From Sphingobacteriales bacterium (GTDB taxonomy: Bacteria > Bacteroidota > Bacteroidia > Chitinophagales > UBA2359): a stretch of 64,000 nucleotides of DNA. Below the pieces are notes generated by a model. That model was not told the DNA's origin. It made no database searches and was given only the letters and a program-made list of their open reading frames with translations. Shown here in pieces: positions 16,701 to 27,074 of this stretch (its first letter is position 1; each line of letters starts with the position of its first letter). A program made the position numbers and the translations under genes. The stretch is from contig JADJTE010000001.1 in NCBI GenBank assembly GCA_016711295.1, positions 310,001-374,000 on the forward strand, in the 5' to 3' direction.

Positions 16701-19700
16701 TATCGATAAACCATATAAGCACCAAGACCAACATAAAAAACGAAACAACAGACAAGACCGAAAACGCTTTGGAAGTGGGAAATGAAACAACAGACAAGAC
16801 CGAAAACGCTTTGAAAGTGGAAAATGAAGTAGAGGAATATGCCGAAAACGCTTTGGAAGTAGGAAATAAAACAACAGAATATAACAAAAACACTTTGGAA
16901 GTGGGAAATGAAACAACAGGAAAGACCGAAAACGCTTTGGAAGTGGGAAATGAAACAACAGAATATGACAAAAACACTTTGGAAGTAGAAAATGAAACAA
17001 CAGAATATGACAAAAACACTTTGGAAGTGGAAAATGAAACAACAGACAAGACCGAAAACGCTTTGGAAGTGGAAAATGAAACAACGGACAAGACTGAAAA
17101 CGTTTTGGAAGTGGAAAATGAAACAACAGAATATGACAAAAACACTTTGAAAGTGGAAAATGAAGCAACAGATAATGTCGAAAACGCTTTGGAAGTAGAA
17201 AATGAAGCAACAGATAATGCCGAAAACACTTTGAAAGTGGAAAATAGGGCAGTGGATAAGATGGCTAAGGATATTGCCGCCGATATACCTACCAATAACC
17301 CATTAAACCACATCGAAAACGAAAATGCGGATTGGATAGTGTGCGACGACGAGGCGAGCCTATCGCATAAAATTGCCATTATCGGCTTGGCAGGTAGTTT
17401 TCCGTCTGCTGCCGATATAGGGCAATTTTGGCATAATTTGTTTCACGGCATCGACGGCGGTAAAGTAGTCACCGATGCCGACTTGCAACACGCGGGTTTG
17501 CCCCTTGAACTGCTGAACGACAATAGCTATGTAAAGCGCAGCTATTGCTTAGATGACCCCAAGGGTTTTGATGCCGATTTTTTTGGCTATATGCCCCGCG
17601 AAGTAGAGACGATGGACCCACAACACCGTGTTTTGCTCGAATGTGCCTACCACGCCTTAGAGAATGCAGGTTATACGACCGATAACTACGAAGGTATAAT
17701 AAGCATATTTGGTGGCATAGCCCGCAACGCCTATTTGACGGCTAATTTAGCTACTCACCCCGATTTATTAGCCCACGCAGGCGATTATACCTTATCGTTG
17801 GGTGCCGAAAAAGATTTTGCTATTACCCGCATAGCCTATAAACTAAACCTCAAAGGCGGTGCTATCAATATCCAAACGGCTTGTTCTACGGGTGGTACTG
17901 CCTTGTACGTAGCAGCGCAAAGCATTTTGGCGGGCGATTGCGACCTCGCCTTAGTTTGCGGTGGGCGCGTAGAAGTGCCAAGTAAAGTAGGCTATCATTA
18001 TGTCGAAGGTGCGCCTTTGTCGCCCGATGGGTATTGCCGTGCCTTTGATGCCGATGCCAAAGGCATGGTACGCGGCAGCGGTATGGTTTGCCTTGTACTG
18101 AAACGCGCCGACCGTGCCCTCGCCGACCGCGATACCATCTATGCTACTATCAATGGCATAGGTATCAGCAACGACGGAGCAGACAAAATAGGCTTCACTG
18201 CTCCGAGCGTCAAGGGACAGGTAGCCGCCATTGTCAAAGCCCACCAGAAAGCAGGTATCTGTTCTGACGACATCAGCTATGTAGAGGCGCATGGTACGGG
18301 CACGCTACTCGGCGACCCTATCGAGATTGCCGCTTTGAGTGCAGCTTTCGCCCAAACCGCCCGCCAACGAGATATGTTGCCCAAACAATACTGCGCCATA
18401 GGCTCGGTCAAAACCAATATTGGGCATTTGGACGCAGGTGCTTGCTTGGCAGGCATACTAAAAACCGCCTTATCGCTTCGCTACCACCTACTACCGCCGA
18501 GCCTACATTTCCGACAGTACAACTCGCAAATCCCATTCGACAAAACGCCTTTTTACGTTCAGCAAGCATTGACCCGCTGGACAAGCCCTAACGATAAACC
18601 CTTGTATGCAGGGGTTAATTCGCTGGGTTTGGGTGGCACCAATGTGCATATCGTTTTGCAAGAGCCACCTGTTTTGCCCGCTTTGCCCGCTTTGCGCCAG
18701 CACCGTATTCTGTTGCTATCTGCTAAAACGGAAACAGCCTTATCAACGGCAACACAGGAATTGAGCAATTATTTACACCATAACCTCGATTTGTCGCTTG
18801 CCGACGCTGCCCATACGCTGCAAATCGGGAGGCAACACCACCACTACCGCCGTTTCGCGGTGCTGGGCGAAGCAGATAGCCGCGACCAACTGCCATTTGG
18901 CAATATTGCTGCCGTTAGCCGACAAAAACCGCAAGTAGCATTTATGTTTGCAGGTGGCGGCGCACAATATAGCGGTATGGGTGCGGGGCTATATGCCGAA
19001 GAACCCGTTTTTAAAACTGCCATAGACCGATGTGCCGATATATTGCGCCAAACTTTGGCTACCGACATCGATTTGTGCGACCTACTATACGCGCCCGACG
19101 CTGCTACTCGCTACGACCTCGAAAAACCAACCTTGGCACTCGTCAGTTTGTTTGCTACCGAATATGCTTTGGCGCAACTGTGGCAGTCTTGGGGCATAGC
19201 ACCCGCTGCCTTAATCGGGCATAGCGCAGGCGAATATGCCGCTGCTTGTATTGCCCAAGTGATGCGCTTAGAAGATGCCTTAGCCTTGATATTGATGCGC
19301 GGCTGCTTGTTCGAGTTATTGCCCGAAGGCGGTATGCTCAATATACCGCTGTCCGAAGCCGATTTGCGCCGCTACGATATAGATGCAGAGTACGACATAG
19401 CTGCCGTCAATCAAGAAGGGCAATGCGTAGTATCGGGCAGTGTGGCAGCGATTGAACATATCGCCCAATATTTGGCAGCCTACGACATAGAAACCAAGCG
19501 CGTACCCATATCGGTAGCCGCACACTCGCGCCATGTAGCCGATATATTGCCCCAATTTACCGAGTTTGTGCGCAGTCTATCGCTCAAAACCCCTACCATA
19601 CCTTTTGTATCAAACCTAAGCGGTACTTGGATTACGGACGAAGAAGCCTGTTCTGCCGACTATTGGGTGCAGCACCTCCGCCAAACCGTGCGTTTTGCCG

Positions 19701-22700
19701 ATGGCTTACAAACGCTGCTGCGCTTAGAAAATACGATATTGCTCGAAATAGCCCCTGGACAAACCCTATCCGCTTATGCCCGCCGCCACCCCAATCGCAA
19801 CCCACAATTGCCCGTCCTGTCGGCTATGCGCCACCCGCGCGACCCACAACACGATGCCGCTTTTGCCTACAAAACATTGGGGCAATTATGGCAAATAGGC
19901 TATCCGATTAGCTGGAACGGGTTTAACCAACCCGAAGCCCAAGCCCTGCGGCGCGTACCACTGCCGGGCTATCCGTTTGAACACAAAATATACCGTATCC
20001 CGCCCCGAAAAATTGAGGTGGCAGCCTCCAAGCATAGCGCAATACTTGACACTAATGAGAATAAATCAACCGCTGCTAATGGTGCAGACACAACACAAGA
20101 CAAAAATTACAACGAACCCTTACTTTCCACTAATATTGAACCCTCCACCTACGATATAATGCCTACTTCTCGAATACCTCTTATTGCTGCCGAAATACAG
20201 CAGCTTTTTCATGAACAAAGCGGTATGCCCATCGAACTGATGGATATACAAGCTACCTTCCTCGAATTGGGCTTCGATAGCCTATTTATGACCCAAGCAG
20301 TAGCAGTCATCAACAAGCGCATGGGTGCAAAAGTGCAGTTCAAAAAGAAGGACAACGACGAAAAAATATTGCCACCGACAGGTCTCCAACAACAATTGCT
20401 ACAACAATTAGCCCAAGGCGATGGCAATACCTTGTCGGAAGATGGGCTGACGGCATTAGAGCGCGTCATAGCACAGCAATTACAAGTAATGCAGCAACAA
20501 TTATTGCTATTAGCAGGCGGCTCGGTACGGAATATTCCGACCGATGAAAAAAAAAATAAGCCGCTAAACACCGCACCCAAGCAACAAACAGCCAATGACG
20601 AACAATATGTAAAATCGGTTTTGGAAAAAACCATAGCCCAAGCAACGGTCAATGATACGCAAAACGTAGGCGGGCACGCGCACGGACCGTGGAAACCAGT
20701 AGACAAAAAAAATGTAGGTATTAGCGACCACCAACGCCAAGGACTACAAAACCTCATTGAGCGTTATACCAAACGTACAAATGGCTCGAAACGATTAGCC
20801 AATAGCCAACGCCGCCACTTAGCCGACGCACGCTCTATTACGGGCTTTAATAAGTTGTGGAAAGAAATGACCTACCAGATTGCAGTAGAACGCTCGGCAG
20901 GCAGCAAAATTTGGGACGTAGACAACAATGAATATATTGATTTCGTGATGGGTTTTGGTATCAACTTTTTTGGGCATAACCCACAGTTTGCCCAAGACGC
21001 TATACTCGCCCAACTGCCCAAAGGCGTACATCTCGGCGTATTAACTCCCTTGGCAAAAGAGGTCGCCGACCTAATATGCCAGATAACGGGTATGGAACGC
21101 GCTATGTTTGTCAATACAGGCTCCGAAGGCGTATCGGCAGCAGTTCGGGCGGCGCGTACCGTTACGGGCAAATCGCGGATAGCTGTTTTTGAGGGTGATT
21201 ATCACGGCATTGCTGACGAATTGTTGGTAAAAGGCGTAAAAGTAGGGGGCAAAACCTTGTCGCGCCCCGTATCGCCGGGCATACCTCAGTTTTTGGTCGA
21301 TAATATGCTGGTTTTGGACTACGACGACCCCAATTTGCTCGCCATTATCCGACAAAACGCCGATGATTTGGCAGCCATCGTCCTCGAACCACTTACTGCC
21401 CAAAACCCACATATCCAGCGTTTTGAACTGCTCCACCAATTGCGTAGCCTATGCACCGAGTGCGATATTGCCCTTGTATTTGACGAATTAATAACAGGTT
21501 TTCGCCTACACCCACGCGGCGCACAAGGTTGGTTTGGCGTAGAAGCCGATATATGTAGCTATGGAAAGATTATATGCGGCGGTTTGCCAATGGCAGCGGT
21601 GGCGGGCAAAAGCCGTTTTTTAGATGTATTCGACGGCGGAGCTTGGCAATTTGGCGATGATAGTTTCCCTGCAGTAGGCGTTACCTTTTTTGGCGGTACA
21701 TTTGTGCGTCACCCCCTTTGTTTAGCCACTGCCAAAGCCGATTTACAAGAAATTATGCGAGGTGGCGAGGCGATATATGACGAACTGAATGAGCGTACCG
21801 CACAGTTTGCCGAAAAAGTACGCCAATTATTAGCCCAATATCGCGCTCCCATAGCTATCTATTCTACGGCATCTATCGTTCAGTTTAGAATAATGGATAG
21901 TCAATTATTATCAAGATTATTTTTCTTTTTAATGCGTGAAAAAGGCGTGCATGTTACTGAGCGTGGTGGATTCACCTCTACCGCGCACAATGAACGCGAT
22001 TTGGAACGAGTTTTGCAGGTGATAGAAATGTGCTTAATTGATATGCGAGATTCAGACTTTTTTAGGCATGATACACAAAAAGGCACTGATGACGATGTGT
22101 CTAAATACGGCATTATCGTACCTTCGCCCAACAATACACTAAAAAAAAAGCATGGGACAAATGACCTTAATGCCCAAGATAGCGTCTTATCGTCTGACGC
22201 TATAGCACAAGACCAGCACCACGAGACCGCTAATTCGGAGAATACCCACCATAGCAACCATTCGATAATGCCGCACAACAAAAACAAAATGCACCACGAC
22301 CAACCCATAACTCTGCTCGACCACCAATTGCCCCTTACCGAAGCGCAGCAAGAGGTATGGTTGGGCAATGAAATGGAGGCGCACTCTGCTGCAGGTTATA
22401 ATCTTACTACTGCATTCTGTTTTGAAGGTGTTTTACAAGTAGATATACTGCACCAAGCATTACAACAACTCATAGCCCGCCACGACGCGCTGCGTACTTC
22501 GTTTGACCGCCAAGGACTATACCAAACAGTAGCCAATTCGGTCAAAATTGATTTGCCTTTCGTGCAGCTATCTCACCTACGCAGCGACGAAGAAGTGCCT
22601 TACCAAAGTCGTGGCAGCGATACAGGTGCCGAACAATGGGCGTTCAATACCCAGCAAGCCGCGGCATTGCGACAAATACAAGCCGAAGAAATAGCACAAT

Positions 22701-25700
22701 TGTTCGATTTGCACCAGGCCCCTTTGATGCGTGTTCGTTTGGTAGGCTTAGATGCCACCCGCCATATCTTGTTGCTCACTACCCACCACATCGTAGCCGA
22801 CGGCTGGTCGGTAGGTATTTTGCTTGCTGAACTATGCAAATTATATACCGCCTTAGTCAAAGGCGAGGCGCATAGCCTGCCCGAAGCACCGCAATTTGCC
22901 AACTATGCCCGCCTCGAATATAATAATCGCCACAGCGAAGAGGTGCGTATCGCCGAACAATATTGGTTGGGCAAGCTATCGGGCGAACTACCCGTATTGG
23001 AGCTACCCACCGACCGACCACGCCCACCCCTCAAAACCTATAATGCGGCGTTTGAAAAAATTGTACTAAGCCCTGAACAGTTTTTGCCCCTCAAACAAGC
23101 AGCAGCTAAGAGCGGAGCTACCTTATTTGCGTTTACCTTAGCTGCATTTAAGGCGTTTTTGAACCGCATCAGTGCCCAAAATGAGTTTATCATAGGCGTT
23201 ATAGCGGCGGGGCAATCTACGTCGGGCAATCCAAATTTAGTAGGACATTGCGTAAGTTTATTGCCCTTGTATGCAAATATGGACGATAAAATGTCGTTTG
23301 CCACCCTACTCAAAACAACACGCTCTGAGGTGTTGGACATGTTCCAATATTATCATTGTACGTTTAATACCTTGCTTAAAAAGTTGAAATATCGCCGCGA
23401 CGCGGGGCACCAACCTATTATATCGGTGGTATTTAATATGGATTCGACGGGCGAAGCCTTACATTTTGAAGGACTCCGGACCCAAAGCACTGCTATACCG
23501 CGCCACTACGAAACCTACGACATCTTTTTCAACGTCAAACAAATGGGCGACCAGCTATCGTTGGAATGGGTGTTTAATACCGATTTATTCGACCGCAGCA
23601 CGGTACAACTACGCCTCCAAGAGTTTGCTGTTCTGCTGCAAGGTGCGGCGCAAAATGGACAACAAAGCATTGCTCAATTGCCTATATTGCCGCCAACCGA
23701 ACGGCATTTATTGTTGGAACAATATACCGATACGGCAGTAGATAGCCCCCAGAACGTATGTATTCATCAACTCATAGAGCAACAAGTAAACCGCACACCA
23801 CAGCGCGTTGCCGCTGCTTGTATGGACGATACTATTACTTATAATGACCTGAACAGACGCGCCAACCAATTGGCGCATTACCTCGTCAAGCAGGGTGTAG
23901 GGCGCAACGTACCCGTCGGCATTTTGATAGACCGTTCTATCGATATGCTGGTAGCTACGCTTGCAGTACTCAAAGCGGGCGGCACTTATGTACCCTTAGA
24001 AGGGCAGAACAACCCAGTAGAGCGGCTCGCACTCATAGCTGACGATGCTGCCATACAGTTTTTATTGACCCGCCCACATAGCGTAATAAAAAAACCCGAA
24101 GCACTCATCGACCCGCCAAGCCGCCGCACAAAAGCCGTCATAGACATTGATCGCTTGGCGCATGAAATAGCCCAGCAGCCCGATACCAATCCCGACCAAA
24201 TACTTTCTGCCGATAGTATTGCGTACATTATCTATACATCTGGCTCGACTGCCAAACCCAAGGGCGTAATTATTACTCACGCCTCAGCGGTCGATTTTCT
24301 GCATTGCTTTGGCATATATCCCGGCTTATACGAAACGGATACCGTATTTGCCGTAGCATCTTTGTCGTTCGACCCATCGGTGCAAGACCTATTTTTGCCG
24401 CTGATGAAAGGTGGGCGCGTATATATAGCTACTCATGAGACAATTATGAACGGGCAGTTATTCAAACAAGAACTCAAACGCTCGGGCGCAACACTCATAC
24501 AAGCCACTCCCGCTACTTGGAACATGCTATTGAGCGTAGGTTGGCAGGGCGATAAGCAATTGCGCGTAATGAGCGGTGGCGAGGGGCTTACGCGCGAATT
24601 AGCCGAACAGTTAGCCGACAAAACTGCTGAACTCTGGAATATTTGTCCCACCGAAACAACGGTTTGGACAACAGCCCGAAAAATTATAGCAGCCGACTTT
24701 GAAGGGCTCGCCGATTTTGCGCGAAAAATAGGTTACTTACCCGTAGGCAAGCCCATCCCGAATACTTTTGTCTATGTATTAGACCAACATCTACAAGCCG
24801 TACCCACAGGCGTGCCTGGTGAAATTTGCATAGGCGGTCCTGGGGTTATGGTGGGCTACCTCAACCGCCCCGACCTGAACAAAGCCGTATTGGTAGCCAA
24901 TCCGTATCATCATTCCCACGCGCCACTGCTCTATCGGACAGGCGATATAGGGCGATGGCTACCCAACGGCGATATAGAGTATTTGCACCGCGCCGACAAC
25001 CAAGTGAAAATACGCGGCTACCGCATCGAATTGGGTGAAATCGACTCGATTATTGCTCAATATGCCCCCGTCCGCCAAAATGTAGTAGTAGTGCGCACCG
25101 ATGCTAATGGGCAAAAACGCTTGGTAGCATACATTATTACGCAGCAAAACCAAGCCCTTAATTTGGCCAACTTGCGCTTGTTTTTGCAACCCAAATTGCC
25201 CGAATATATGATACCCGCAGCGTTTGTGCAGATGGAATCGTTTCCGCTCACCTCTACGCTCAAAGTAAACCGACGCGCATTGCCCGACCCCGAATTGAGC
25301 AATGCCCCCGAAACCGACAAGCAACACGAAGCCCCGCGCACCCAAAACGAGATATTGCTGACCGAAATGTGGCAAGAACTGCTAAACCTACCACAAATAA
25401 GCATCAATGATAACTTTTTTGAATTGGGCGGACATTCGCTTATAGCTGTTACGATGATGGCGCGGATTACGAAACTAACCGGCAAAACCCTACCCTTAGC
25501 TACACTGCTCGAATATCCGACTATCAAGAAGTTGGCAGGGCTGCTCGATGGCAACGAGGCTGCCAAATGGGATTGCCTGGTGCCTGTTAAGTCCAGCGGT
25601 AATAAAGTACCTATCTATATCGTACACGGAGCGGGTCTGCATGTTTTATTATTTAATACCTTAGCAGACTTGATGTGTGCCGACCAACCCGTCTATGCCC

Positions 25701-26383
25701 TGCAAGCCCATGGTTTGAATGGCATAGACCGCCCCTACGACTGCATAGAGGATATAGCGGCTCATTATGTTTCGGAGGTTGTTCGACACAATCCGAGTGG
25801 GCCCTATGCCTTGGCGGGCTATTCGTTTGGTGGTACTATTGCGTTTGAGATGGCAAAACAACTAACTAATGCAGGGCGCACAGTAACGCTCGTGGGTTTG
25901 TTAGATACCGTAGCTCCTGTTGATGAACCCGAAAGTAACTTGGAAAAAATGATGCTATTGGGCAAAAAGGTAGGTGCTGCACTGGGTGCTATTGTCAAAG
26001 ACCCGCTGCCGAGTTTGCAATATCGCGCCAACAACCTACAACGCAGTTTTCATAGGCTAAAAGCAAAAATAGGGGTCGCCGAACCCGACAGCGATTCGAC
26101 CGCCGATGCCAATTATTTAGTTGATGAAATGAATAGCCGTGCCTACGACAATTATCGATTAAGCCCATATAGCGGCAAATTACACTTGTTCCGCGCCGAA
26201 TCGCGCCGATATTATGTAGCCGATACCGAATATTTGGGCTGGCAACCCTACGCCCAACAAGGCGTAACGGTTATCAATATCAAGGGTGACCACCATACCT
26301 TATTTTCACATCCTCATAATATTGAGTTTGCCAAAAGGCTACAAAGTTGCTTAGACGAAGTACATAGCAAAATAAAGGCATGA
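13777..26383 (+). CDS. Hybrid NRPS/PKS megasynthetase: A-PCP-ST-KS-AT-ACP-AMT-C-A-PCP-TE
   Basis: About 4,200 residues. One extra C in the run at 14680-14683 breaks the frame in A1; the 12,607-base span equals 3n+1. Domains in order: loading A1 (13777-15250; YVIYTSGSTGQPKG, YGPTETT, YRTGD, NGKIDR); PCP1 (Ser at 15395, GGTS); PAPS sulfotransferase-like domain (15835-16670; APPRSGTSLL and LVRHPYAMVRSF); a linker with twelve 14-residue repeats (16739-17242); KS (17356-18640; Cys at 17882 in QTACSTGG, EAHGTGT, NIGHLDAG); AT (18935-19850; GHSAGEY, Ser at 19223, AAHS); ACP (Ser at 20279, GFDSL); PLP aminotransferase (20700-22060; Lys at 21566 in SYGKIICGG); C (22310-23690; HHIVADG at 22784); A2 (23740-25290); PCP2 (Ser at 25436, GGHS); thioesterase (25580-26383; GYSFGG, Ser at 25823, GDHH). 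The KS-AT-ACP-AMT-C-A order is that of mycosubtilin- and microcystin-type beta-amino acid synthases. Inferred product: starter acid, one C2 unit, beta-amination, coupling to an amino acid, then release. There is no KR. The A2 core motif YGPTE is altered to ICPTE. Confidence 0.93.
16739..17242 (+). repeat. 42-bp tandem repeat coding a 14-residue linker repeat in the synthetase
   Basis: Twelve in-frame units of 42 bases with no gaps (504 bases), each coding a variant of NETTDKTENALEVG. Two interleaved subtypes alternate (TTDKTENALEV and TTEYDKNTLEV). The repeat lies between the sulfotransferase-like and KS domains. The repeats are acidic, Thr/Asn-rich and probably disordered or weakly helical. 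Their similarity at DNA level suggests recent expansion. Confidence 0.95.
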
Positions 26384-26510
26384 TTAGGTAAGTAGTGTGC
26401 GCCGAGGATTTGGCTTTGCATCCTAATATTCATTTCAGACTGTTCAAAAGCAAGTATAACCGAAAATCGTCAATTCAAAATTGTCAAAAAGTAGTGGTTT
26501 GATTTTTAAG

Positions 26511-26680
26511 TTTTGAGTATTAATTTTGCTTATATGTATCCATTTCCAAGCGTTAGGACTTAGGAAATAGCCTTGGATAATTGAGATATTAGTTCAAGAA
26601 CTCCCCTAAGCCCCTCAAAGAGGAATTTATACGAGATATAATTTGCTGATTATCAATAATTTATAATAAATTATAAAAAT
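26511..26680. repeat. Dispersed intergenic repeat R2, copy 2
   Basis: Begins TTTTGAGTATTAATTTT and ends AT-rich. It matches 7888-8060 in the same orientation, including ATGTATCCATTTCCAAGCGT and TGATTATCAATAATTTA. Confidence 0.75.
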
Positions 26681-26703
26681 ATTCAATGTGTATTATCTTT
26701 AAA

Positions 26704-26767
26704 ATGCCGTAGACATGTTACATCGGTAGTATCTAACAGACACAAGTCTGCGAATGCCGTAGGCATG
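26704..26767. repeat. Two ATGCCGTAGGCATG-type palindromes
   Basis: ATGCCGTAGACATG (26704-26717) and ATGCCGTAGGCATG (26754-26767), 36 bases apart. The second is a perfect ATGCC/GGCAT stem with a three-base loop. Likely a small intergenic hairpin repeat; role unknown. Confidence 0.55.
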
Positions 26768-26863
26768 AAATTCGTGTAAGTTAAGTATATAAAACGCAAT
26801 TATTTAGCTATGCAGCGGTGAAACTTGGCATTTTTTTTGCTGTATATTTAGACTATAGTACTC

Positions 26864-27034
26864 ATGTTACGCAGCATAGCTTAAAATACTGTTTAAACGA
26901 CCTTTAAACGAGGCATTTTTATAGCATAGAAAAGCCAATTTTAGCTCAAAAATCGTTGTGGCGGGTCTAAGGGGCTAATCCGGCGTTTTTGGCAGGTAAA
27001 AATCGATTGGCGGAAAGATGCCTCTGCGTAACAT
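26864..27034. mobile_element. Possible small inverted-repeat element (ATGTTACGCAG ends)
   Basis: 171 bases bounded by ATGTTACGCAG (26864-26874) and its exact reverse complement CTGCGTAACAT (27024-27034). The inner sequence has no coding frame. A clean target duplication is not visible, although TATAGTA occurs near both outer ends. It could be a MITE, distinct from the GTAACTATTTAG family. Confidence 0.4.
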
Positions 27035-27074
27035 CAGTATAGTAGTGTAAATTGACGATACTATACTTTATATC

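Larger units (their letters stand above)
26384..27074. other. Intergenic region rich in repeats
   Basis: About 690 bases after the synthetase stop. It holds the second R2 copy (26511-26680), two imperfect palindromes of the form ATGCCGTAGrCATG (26704-26717 and 26754-26767), and a 171-bp segment bounded by 11-bp inverted repeats (26864-27034). No gene is recognised. Confidence 0.6.

Noticed and set aside
16510..17379. Long minus-strand frames (289 and 173 codons) over the synthetase repeat
   Set aside because: They are the antisense of the 42-bp repeats. A 42-base period keeps all frames open, and the products are low-complexity Leu/Phe/Ser repeats.
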